Source of the DNA: Pseudanabaena sp.
GTDB lineage: Bacteria; Cyanobacteriota; Cyanobacteriia; Pseudanabaenales; Pseudanabaenaceae
Reading direction: 5' to 3'
NCBI GenBank assembly: GCA_003249035.1
Contig: QBMK01000001.1
Span: 1-64,000 of the forward strand
DNA: 64,000 nt
Shown here: piece by piece, positions 45,776 through 52,845 of the stretch
Layout of the letters: the number at the start of each line of letters is the position of its first letter
Position numbering within the stretch: position 1 is the stretch's first letter
Notes under the pieces: model-generated
What the model was told of the DNA's origin: nothing
Seen by the model: only the letters and a program-made list of their open reading frames with translations
Databases searched by the model: none
Made by a program: the position numbers and the translations under genes

Positions 45776-45962
45776 AAGATTATTTGCTTTGATGGCACAA
45801 TATCGCGATCGCCCAATGGATCTTGCTAATGCAACCTTAGTCATTGCCGCCGAAAAGACAGGTATAAAGCAGATTTTAACTTTAGATTCAGATTTTCTGT
45901 TTTATCGAATTAGCGTTGCAAAGCAACACTTTTACAACACCTCTATTGGTTCATTTTTATGA
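45750..45962 (+). pseudogene. PIN toxin C-terminal fragment
   Basis: KLFQAEDYERLFALMAQY, then RDRPMDLANATLVIAAEKTG and ILTLDSDFLFYRI are the C-terminal half of a PIN toxin, with the third and fourth acidic residues present. The N-terminal strand with the first Asp is absent. The open frame extends upstream to 45663, but that part is out-of-frame antitoxin sequence. Confidence 0.65.
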
Positions 45963-47249
45963 AACTTCAAGCAGATCTCCCCAACAAGTTGTATATTGTG
46001 GCGATCGCTGCTCAGATTTGCTTTTCCAGACCTGAATTACTCCAGTAGAAGCAAACCGCAACGTATCTCTTCTGTACATGTCGTTAATCGTATCCATTAC
46101 GCTCATCAGACTGCGCGATCGCGCCTTTGCCTCATCATTGCCAACATCAAAAAGATTGCCTTGGATCTGACTCTCAGAAACCAATCCAGTCATAATCACA
46201 CCCGCTTTTTTGAAGTTGTGACCTTGGCGGTAGATACTTTCGCCCAAATGCGTGGCTGTTCGCGACAGTTCGTGCGTGTAGTTACTTGACAAAGCCAATT
46301 CTGCGGTAGCGCTGTTCGAGTAAAAGTCATCTCGAAAAGGACTAGTTCTGGCAAAGACAGTAATTACACTCGCAACTTGTTTTTGTCGTCGCAACTTTTC
46401 TGCAGCTCGATGCGTAAAGGTAGCGATCGCTTCTTTTAGCTCAGGTAGATTAGTGATGGACTTGGGGAAAGAGCGCGAGACACAGGTTCCTTTTTTGGGA
46501 CTGTCAACCAATTCCATCGCCAAGCAAGATTCGCCGCGTAGTTCCATTTGTAATTTAACGCCGACAATACCCATCTTGGAACGAATTACAGCTTCATCTT
46601 CATTTTTTAAATGCAAGGCTGTAGTTATTCCTCTTTCCCGTAACCAATTAGCATATTTTGAACCAATACCCCACAGATCGCCCACATCTACTTGCGAGAG
46701 GATATTATCAATCGACGGATAGATGCTGAGATCGCAAACACCAAATTTAGACTGCTTGGCAAGGCGATTGGCTAATTTTGCTAAGGTTTTGGTCGGTGCA
46801 ATTCCCACCGAAACTGGAATGCCCACCCATTGCATCACCCTTTGACGGATTTCGCTGCCATATTCTGTTAAGTCACGGTAGCGAAACCCTGATAAATCGA
46901 TAAAGGCTTCATCAATTGAGTAGATTTCTACATCAGGCGCGAAGTAAGCCAATGTAGACATAACTCTACCCGACAAATCGCCGTAAAGACTGTAGTTAGA
47001 GGAATAGACTTGAATATTATGGCGCTTGATGAGTTCGTAGATTCGGAAGATAGGCACTCCCATTTTAATGCCGAGATCCTTGACTTCCTGCGATCGCGCA
47101 ACCACACATCCGTCATTATTGGATAGCACCACCACGGGTTTTCCGATGAGTGCGGGATTAAACAATCGCTCGCAGGAAACGTAAAAGTTATTGCAATCGA
47201 CTAGGGCGAATCTTTTTTCGGCTTTTCGGTCTAACGCAGTGGATGACAT
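45957..47249 (-). CDS. umuC: Error-prone DNA polymerase V subunit UmuC
   Basis: About 430 residues, a Y-family translesion polymerase. RFALVDCNNFYVSCERLF holds the first catalytic Asp and the steric region. EIYSIDEAFIDLSGF holds the second Asp-Glu pair. GIGSKYANWLRERGI is the helix-hairpin-helix. The C-terminal little-finger domain is followed by the usual UmuC extension. It overlaps umuD by about 62 nt; the ATG at 47249 is chosen, and a TTG at 47258 is also open. Confidence 0.92.
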   Translation of the reverse strand: MSSTALDRKAEKRFALVDCNNFYVSCERLFNPALIGKPVVVLSNNDGCVVARSQEVKDLGIKMGVPIFRIYELIKRHNIQVYSSNYSLYGDLSGRVMSTLAYFAPDVEIYSIDEAFIDLSGFRYRDLTEYGSEIRQRVMQWVGIPVSVGIAPTKTLAKLANRLAKQSKFGVCDLSIYPSIDNILSQVDVGDLWGIGSKYANWLRERGITTALHLKNEDEAVIRSKMGIVGVKLQMELRGESCLAMELVDSPKKGTCVSRSFPKSITNLPELKEAIATFTHRAAEKLRRQKQVASVITVFARTSPFRDDFYSNSATAELALSSNYTHELSRTATHLGESIYRQGHNFKKAGVIMTGLVSESQIQGNLFDVGNDEAKARSRSLMSVMDTINDMYRRDTLRFASTGVIQVWKSKSEQRSPQYTTCWGDLLEVS

Positions 47250-47802
47250 TGGTGACAACTCCCCAGATATGTAGTTCTGAATGTTCGTTAATGAAAATTT
47301 TTTTATAGCTATCGTTTTCAGGAATTAGGGCAACTTCACCTCTTAGGTAATGCAATCGTTTTACAGTGATTTCTCCATGCACCACAGCGATTACAATGTC
47401 GCCATGGGTGGCTTCAAGAGCGCGATCGACAATCAATAAGTCACCGTCGTGAATATTCGCCCCAGTCATCGAATTTCCCGAAGCTCTCACAAAAAAAGTC
47501 GCCGCAGGATGCGTTACCAAGTAACTATTAAGATCGAGCTTGTGTTCTACATAGTCTTCCGCTGGAGAGGGAAAACCAGCTGGAACCGAGCAGTTTTGTA
47601 ATGGCAGTTCCAATTTAGTTCTGAAATCGGGAATATAAACTTCTCTAACACTCTCCGCAAGACCGCAAATTTGCTCTTTTGTCCAAGAATTAATGTTGAT
47701 GACAACCTTATTTACGGGCAATTGTAGGTTTGGAAAGACTCGATCTCGCCGACCAGATCTTAATTTCCTAACCTTACTTTGGCGGATTTCACCGCTTTCC
47801 AT
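47188..47802 (-). CDS. umuD: UmuD/LexA-type self-cleaving protein
   Basis: A 204-residue S24 peptidase. The C-terminal domain has the cleavage region VPAGFPSPAEDYVEHKLDLN, Ser in RASGNSMTGANIHDGD and Lys in EITVKRLHYL. An extra N-terminal stretch of about 65 residues (QSKVRKLRSGRRDRVFPNLQ) precedes it; E. coli UmuD is much shorter there. RecA-induced cleavage would activate translesion synthesis with UmuC. No clear SOS box was found upstream. Confidence 0.88.
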   Translation of the reverse strand: MESGEIRQSKVRKLRSGRRDRVFPNLQLPVNKVVININSWTKEQICGLAESVREVYIPDFRTKLELPLQNCSVPAGFPSPAEDYVEHKLDLNSYLVTHPAATFFVRASGNSMTGANIHDGDLLIVDRALEATHGDIVIAVVHGEITVKRLHYLRGEVALIPENDSYKKIFINEHSELHIWGVVTNVIHCVRPKSRKKIRPSRLQ

Positions 47803-47909
47803 AAGCTTATTTTTGATTAAAGTACAATATTCAAAAACTATATCACGATCGCATGTCTATAGCAAGATCGAAATTTACAGACTTAAAATCTCTGCTATCT
47901 GATCGGTTT

Positions 47910-47973
47910 TCAGCGATCGCGATCGTCTAAAATTTAACGCCAATTTTAGACAAGTCATGACGAAAATCGGTGC
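47910..47973 (+). repeat. Duplicated inverted-repeat segment, copy B
   Basis: GTCTAAAATT TAACGCC AATTTTAGAC is a perfect 10-bp inverted repeat followed by AAGTCATGACGAAAATCGGTGCGTG. It matches copy A at 42926 over about 60 nt with few changes. It lies upstream of umuD (divergent side) and beyond the ychF terminator. Confidence 0.65.
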
Positions 47974-48067
47974 GTGTTGCATCGTGGGATTCGAAAAACT
48001 TCTCAATCGAGTGGTTGTGAAAAGTGGAGATCGACATATTCAGAAGAAGATTACTGCTACAAAAATA

Positions 48068-48113
48068 TTGAAAACAAAAAGACCTAGCCAATGGCTAGGT
48101 CTTTTTGTTTTCA
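48068..48113 (-). terminator. Terminator after ychF
   Basis: A 22-bp stem (TTGAAAACAAAAAGACCTAG with its complement) around AAT. On the minus strand the stem's 3' arm includes TTTTTGTTTTC, so it works as a terminator for ychF and could serve both strands. Confidence 0.8.
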
Positions 48114-48138
48114 ATAACAGCAGCGATAAGCTCAACTT

Positions 48139-49230
48139 TTATGCACTGGTGAGGAATAAAACTACATCACCTTCTTGCACTACATATTCTTTACCTTCAC
48201 TGCGTAACAATCCCTTAGAACGGGCTGCACTCATTGAGCCACATTCCACAAGGTCTTTAAAAGCAACAGTTTCTGCTCGAATAAAGGCTTTCTCAAAATC
48301 TGAGTGAATTACGCCTGCGGCTTGAGGAGCTTTCATGCCTGCATGAATTGTCCATGCACGCGCCTCTTTGGGCCCAACTGTGAAATAGGTACGCAGTCCT
48401 AAGAGGTGGTAAGTAGCGCGAATCAAAGATTTTAATCCGCCCTCTTGGACACCAAGAGATTCCAAAAAGTCTTGACGCTCATCGTCTGGTAATTCTAAAA
48501 GTTCTGATTCGACTTGAGCAGAGACAATAGTTACTTCGGCATTTTCGGCAGCCGCGATCGCCTTCACTTTATCGACAAATGCATTGCCAGTGGCAAGATC
48601 ATCCTCAGAGACATTGGCAGCATAGATTGTAGGCTTGAGAGTTAGCAACTGCAAGACTGAAATTGCTTCTTTTTCCTCATTGGTGAGATTAGCTAAACGA
48701 GCAGGTTTGCCAGCATCTAGAGTCTCGCGTACTTTCTCAAGAGCTGCTAATTCGATTTTCGCATCAGCATCTGCACGAGCAGCCTTACGGGTGCGATCAA
48801 TGCGCCGATCCACTTGAGATAGGTCAGATAGAGCGAGTTCTAAAGTAATGATTTCAATATCCCGAGCAGGATCAATCGATGCCTCAACATGGATAATGTC
48901 GTCATTTTCAAAACAACGCACGACATGGACGATCGCATCACATACTCGAATATTTCCTAAAAATTGATTTCCCAGTCCTTCCCCCTTACTTGCACCTCTG
49001 ACTAGTCCCGCAATATCGACAAATTCGACTCTGGTGGCGATGATTTGCGCGGATTTACCGATTGTAGCGAGAGTGTTTAAGCGATCGTCAGGGACGGACA
49101 CTGAGCCAACGTTGGGTTCAATCGTACAAAAAGGAAAGTTTGCTGCTTCCGCCTTGGCGTTGGCAACTAGGGCATTAAATAACGTAGACTTTCCCACATT
49201 GGGTAGTCCGACAATCCCAGCTTTGAGCAT
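48139..49230 (-). CDS. ychF: Ribosome-binding ATPase YchF
   Basis: A 363-residue Obg-family protein. G1 is GLPNVGKST, the switch is DIAGLVRGASKGEGLGNQFL, and the G4 position reads NVSEDD instead of NKxD, which fits ATP preference. The C-terminal TGS domain (RTYFTVGPKEARAW, AGVIHSDFEKAFIRAE) is complete. Length is normal. It binds ribosomes and is linked to stress responses in other bacteria. Confidence 0.96.
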   Translation of the reverse strand: MLKAGIVGLPNVGKSTLFNALVANAKAEAANFPFCTIEPNVGSVSVPDDRLNTLATIGKSAQIIATRVEFVDIAGLVRGASKGEGLGNQFLGNIRVCDAIVHVVRCFENDDIIHVEASIDPARDIEIITLELALSDLSQVDRRIDRTRKAARADADAKIELAALEKVRETLDAGKPARLANLTNEEKEAISVLQLLTLKPTIYAANVSEDDLATGNAFVDKVKAIAAAENAEVTIVSAQVESELLELPDDERQDFLESLGVQEGGLKSLIRATYHLLGLRTYFTVGPKEARAWTIHAGMKAPQAAGVIHSDFEKAFIRAETVAFKDLVECGSMSAARSKGLLRSEGKEYVVQEGDVVLFLTSA

Positions 49231-49405
49231 GATGGCTATCTAAACGAAAACTTTTTGACATTGTGCCTATAAATTTTGTCATAAAAGTCTCACTTGATGG
49301 GACTTTTACCAAAATTGCTAGTGTCATTGAAGCTCACGCGAGACAATTTCTATATTTAGCGTCTGATATGATGGCTATTGGAAAATTAAACACTAGATTT
49401 TGTTT

Positions 49406-49999
49406 ATGGTGGCTCAAATTAAGACGGCTCAGATTAAGACGAATCCAACAAAAAACAATCAAAATCAGACCAATACTAACCCAACAGATCCTACTCTGCC
49501 TAAAAGCGCATCTATGGTGACTCCAATTAAAGGCAATGTGCAAGTGTTTATTGCGCCCCATCGTAATCTTTACGCTGATATCATCGCGCAAGGCTTGCGA
49601 GTAGCAGGTCAAGGCACAAAGGTATTACTCGTGCAACCGTTTCAAACAGGCATTAATCAAGGTTTGAAAAATCCTAGACGGCTTGTCGAAAATTTGGAAT
49701 GGCTACGTTGCGAAGCTGAGCGTGATTTGTCTAAAGACGATGTCGAATTGACAGATGTGGAAAAACTTTCGGTCTTGGAGCTATGGGACTATGCCAAAGT
49801 TACGATTAAGTCAGCGCGTGCAGGTTTAGTGATTTTAGACGAGGCGAATTTACTTGTGGCGCGATCGCTGATTACAGAGGAAGAATTGCTAGAGGTGCTA
49901 GAAACGCGAGCAACCAAGGTGAATATCATCTTGACAGGTACATCTATGCCTTCTCGGATTGCCGACTATGTCGATCAAGTTACCCATCGCCGTAACTAG
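49406..49999 (+). CDS. CobO-like P-loop-fold protein with a degenerate Walker A
   Basis: About 197 residues. The fold and motifs follow CobO/CobA corrinoid adenosyltransferase: VQVFIAPHRNLYADIIAQGL, RVAGQGTKVLLVQPFQTG, LVILDEANLLVARSLI and VNIILTGTSMPSRIADYVDQV. The Walker A loop GxGKGKTT is replaced by APHRNLYAD, so classical ATP binding is doubtful. The N-terminal 35 residues are a low-complexity lead (AQIKTAQIKTNPT). Cyanobacteria commonly have such a paralogue; its activity is not established. It is 3 kb from cobN but not in an operon with it. Confidence 0.72.
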   Translation: MVAQIKTAQIKTNPTKNNQNQTNTNPTDPTLPKSASMVTPIKGNVQVFIAPHRNLYADIIAQGLRVAGQGTKVLLVQPFQTGINQGLKNPRRLVENLEWLRCEAERDLSKDDVELTDVEKLSVLELWDYAKVTIKSARAGLVILDEANLLVARSLITEEELLEVLETRATKVNIILTGTSMPSRIADYVDQVTHRRN

Positions 50000-50056
50000 A
50001 TTAAATTGATTTGCACTTGCAACCAAGACAAGATTTTTATTGATCTCAAATTGCTA

Positions 50057-50085
50057 TAAGAAAGCTCGCTATGCGAGCTTTCTTA
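50057..50085. terminator. Bidirectional terminator between convergent genes
   Basis: TAAGAAAGCTCGC/GCGAGCTTTCTTA, a 13-bp perfect stem with loop TAT, stands between the CobO-like gene (plus) and ycf20-like gene (minus). It has A and T tracts at the ends. Confidence 0.7.
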
Positions 50086-50086
50086 A

Positions 50087-50440
50087 TTATGAGCCCAGTT
50101 TAAAGGCTTCGAGGAATAGTCCATAAAGCAAACCTAACTTAATTGAATTCAATATTTCCGAAGTTAAGAGTTTAGGGGAACGGTTATCATCAGCAATTTT
50201 GCCCCGTCGAGCGCCATAAACGTAGAAGTTAATAATTTCTACTAAAAAAAGTGTAACTGCAGCGGTTACGATATCTTGCTCAGATTTGGCTCCAGATACA
50301 GTAGAAATCACTGATGCTAAAAAAAATCCTAGCAATAGACTAATCAATATGAAAGAGCTTCTTCGCCAAGGATTTCGTGACCACCGCGATAATTGACCGA
50401 CGCTGACATTGATGATTGTGCTAAGCCGAGTATTTTGCAT
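50087..50440 (-). CDS. ycf20: Ycf20/DUF565 family membrane protein
   Basis: A 117-residue protein. MQNTRLSTIINVSVGQL, then RNPWRRSSFILISLLLGFFL and VTLFLVEIINFYVYG are the Ycf20 pattern, with two or three membrane segments. Plant and algal homologues are linked to non-photochemical quenching. The ATG at 50440 aligns with family starts; the frame extends upstream through an unlikely cysteine-rich stretch. Confidence 0.85.
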   Translation of the reverse strand: MQNTRLSTIINVSVGQLSRWSRNPWRRSSFILISLLLGFFLASVISTVSGAKSEQDIVTAAVTLFLVEIINFYVYGARRGKIADDNRSPKLLTSEILNSIKLGLLYGLFLEAFKLGS

Positions 50441-50640
50441 GAAAACCATTTGATTAGAGCAACAACAACATAAAAACAAAGATTTTATGTTGGAGCAATT
50501 CGTTAATTGCTACTATATTTTAAAATAGAACAACGAGCAAAATCTATGTTCGAGCCTAAGTAATCTAAAGACAGAGAAAAAATTGTAGGCACATCAAGCA
50601 AGCAACCTCTTCACCAATAAGTACTTGTGCAAAATAAATT

Positions 50641-50693
50641 ACCCAAACCCGTAAAGTTGCGCCCCGAAGGGGCGCAACTTTACGGGTTTGGGT
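50641..50693. repeat. Palindrome (ACCCAAACCCGTAA type), copy 2
   Basis: A perfect 25-bp stem ACCCAAACCCGTAAAGTTG...GCCCC around GAA. The flank AAGTACTTGTGCAAAATAAATT (50618-50640) matches the flank of the palindrome at 30092 in reverse complement, so the two are copies of one element of about 75 bp. Confidence 0.75.
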
Positions 50694-50696
50694 TTT

Positions 50697-50796
50697 AACT
50701 CAAAAAAGTGCCGTCACACTTCTTTGAATTAAAACCCAAACCCAGTAAAGGTTGTAAAAGCATAAATTGGCTACGCAATTTTATGCTTTGGCATAA
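50697..50796 (-). repeat. MITE-like interspersed repeat, copy 5
   Basis: Minus-orientation copy: CAAAAAAGTG/CACACTTCTTTG, then ACCCAAACCCAGTAAAGGTT and the AAATTGGC/GCAATTT arm, ending CTTTGGCATAA. It directly adjoins the palindrome at 50641. Copy 4 at 29890 is also beside the related palindrome at 30092, in the same relative order. Confidence 0.7.
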
Positions 50797-51198
50797 AGAA
50801 ATGACTATTATCTGAAGTTGCTCACAACAGTTCAATCTGAATTTATTATGGATAGTCTATAGCCTCTGAGTGCCACGTAGTTCTGAAAACGATATTCATA
50901 GGAATCTGCTGGACAAATAACGAAGAAGTATTAGACGACAATTAACTTATCTGGTTTAGAACAAAGGAGGAAAACGAAAGTACTAATTGTCAGCTACCAA
51001 AAAAGCGATCGCTAAATGAGAGCCTTATGCCGTTCCCAAATGAGTTACAGGGAACAGCACAATGCTAGGCAGATATATTCAACCACAACAAATCCAAAGC
51101 TATATAACCCATTTGGCATCTTAAGAAGCCAGAGCAAGATCGGCTATAATTGATAGCTGCCTTGGCAGCTAATCAAACTTGAGCTTCACTGACTGACT

Positions 51199-52812
51199 AT
51201 GTTACGGCTAACTGAAATTAAACTTCCACTCGATCATCCTGAAGATGCGATCAAATCTGCGATTCTTAAAAAGTTGCAAATCAAATCAGAAGAATTAACA
51301 AGTTATTCTATTTTTAAGCGTAGTTATGATGCCAGAAGAAAGACAGATATCTATTTAGTTTACATCGTCGATATCGAAACACCTTTAGAGAAGCAATTAA
51401 GCGATCGCTTCTCTAAAGATCCTCATGTTATGCTCACTCCTGACACCAGTTATCACTATGTAGCCAAGGCTCCTAGCAATCTAAATACTCGCCCGATTGT
51501 AATCGGTATGGGGCCAGCAGGGATGTTTGCGGGGTTGATGTTGGCGCAAATGGGATTTCGTCCAATTATTTTGGAACGAGGTAAGGCAGTACGCGATCGC
51601 ACGGCTGATACGTTTAATTTCTGGAAGGGAAGAGCCGAATTTAATCCAGAATCTAATGCTCAATTTGGTGAAGGTGGCGCAGGTACTTTTTCCGATGGCA
51701 AACTCTACAGCCAAGTCAAAGATCCGCATCATTACGGGCGCAAAGTTCTGCATGGATTCGTGAACGCTGGTGCATCTCCCGAAATTCTTTACATCAATAA
51801 ACCGCATATTGGCACACTTAAGCTCGTCGGGATAGTCCAAAGTTTTCGTGCCCAAATCCAAGCCCTCGGTGGAGAAATTCGCTTTCAAAGTCGGGTGGAA
51901 GATATTGACATTCAAGATGGTAAAGCGAAGGGAGTGACACTAGCAAATGGAGAATATATCGCCAGCAATCAGATCGTTCTTGCGATCGGACATAGCGCCC
52001 GAGACACTTTTCAAATGCTCTACGATCGCGGCGTATATATTGAAGCTAAACCTTTCTCGATTGGATTTAGAATTGAGCATCCTCAAGATTTGATCGATCG
52101 CGCCAGATTTGGCGATTATGCGGGACATAAGATTTTAGGTGCTGCTGATTATAAATTGGTGCATCATTGTAAAAATGGACGTTCTGTTTATAGCTTCTGC
52201 ATGTGTCCAGGGGGGCTAGTTGTGGCAGCAACTTCAGAGGTCGGGCGTGTGGTGACTAATGGTATGAGTCAATATTCGCGCAATGAACGCAATGCTAATA
52301 GCGGCATTGTCGTGGGGATTTCGCCAGAAGATTATCCAGAGCATCCTCTCGCGGGGATTGATCTTCAGCGCCGTTTAGAATCTCGCGCCTTTGAGCTTGG
52401 TGGCGGAACCTATGCGGCTCCCGCTCAACTCGTTGGTGATTTTCTTGCCGATCGCCCTTCTCAAGATCTAGGCAAAGTGCATCCTTCCTATGCTCCCAAT
52501 GTCCATTTGGGGGATTTGAGCGAGAGTTTGCCAGAATATGCGATCGCTGCTATTCGAGAAGCACTTCCTGTTTTTAACAAACAAATCAAAGGATTTGCAA
52601 TGGATGATGCGATGCTCACGGGTGTAGAAACGCGCACTTCTTCCCCAATCAGGATTAAACGCAATGAGAAATATCAAAGTTTAAATGTGGAGGGACTTTT
52701 TCCTACAGGTGAAGGTGCTGGCTATGCAGGAGGAATTCTCTCGGCGGGGATTGATGGGATTAAAGTCGCTGAGGCTGTGGCTTTGAGCATAGCTGCTAAG
52801 ACAGCGATATAA
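51199..52812 (+). CDS. FAD-dependent dehydrogenase (COG2509-type)
   Basis: A 537-residue flavoprotein. The N-terminal roughly 95 residues form a small domain (MLRLTEIKLPLDHPEDAI, SYSIFKRSYDARRK). The FAD-binding dinucleotide fold follows at VIGMGPAGMFAGLMLAQMG with ERGKAVRDR. GEGGAGTFSDGKLYSQ is characteristic of the COG2509 group, and the C-terminal FPTGEGAGYAGGILSAG closes the FAD site. Substrate unknown. cobN follows after 33 nt, so the two may be co-transcribed. Confidence 0.85.
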   Translation: MLRLTEIKLPLDHPEDAIKSAILKKLQIKSEELTSYSIFKRSYDARRKTDIYLVYIVDIETPLEKQLSDRFSKDPHVMLTPDTSYHYVAKAPSNLNTRPIVIGMGPAGMFAGLMLAQMGFRPIILERGKAVRDRTADTFNFWKGRAEFNPESNAQFGEGGAGTFSDGKLYSQVKDPHHYGRKVLHGFVNAGASPEILYINKPHIGTLKLVGIVQSFRAQIQALGGEIRFQSRVEDIDIQDGKAKGVTLANGEYIASNQIVLAIGHSARDTFQMLYDRGVYIEAKPFSIGFRIEHPQDLIDRARFGDYAGHKILGAADYKLVHHCKNGRSVYSFCMCPGGLVVAATSEVGRVVTNGMSQYSRNERNANSGIVVGISPEDYPEHPLAGIDLQRRLESRAFELGGGTYAAPAQLVGDFLADRPSQDLGKVHPSYAPNVHLGDLSESLPEYAIAAIREALPVFNKQIKGFAMDDAMLTGVETRTSSPIRIKRNEKYQSLNVEGLFPTGEGAGYAGGILSAGIDGIKVAEAVALSIAAKTAI

Positions 52813-52845
52813 TGGCATAGCTGCTCATTGCTATTTGGATAACTA

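Larger units (their letters stand above)
50441..51198. other. Long intergenic region with two repeat elements
   Basis: About 760 nt. It holds the palindrome at 50641 and MITE-like copy 5 at 50697. The part from about 50800 to 51198 has no recognisable gene. It contains a GGAGG-rich stretch near 50966 and the palindrome TAGCTGCC/GGCAGCTA at 51151-51168, close to the next gene. Confidence 0.45.

Noticed and set aside
47815-47840. Possible LexA-type SOS box upstream of umuD (AAGTACAATATTC)
   Set aside because: It matches only half of the cyanobacterial RGTAC-N3-DGTWC pattern, with two mismatches in the second half.
47957-48307. 116-codon open frame upstream of and antisense to the ychF end
   Set aside because: Its middle is the ychF terminator hairpin and its second half is antisense to conserved ychF codons.
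50966-51198. Possible small RNA or small gene before the flavoprotein gene
   Set aside because: There is a GGAGG stretch and a short palindrome, but no match to a known cyanobacterial small RNA and no convincing open frame.
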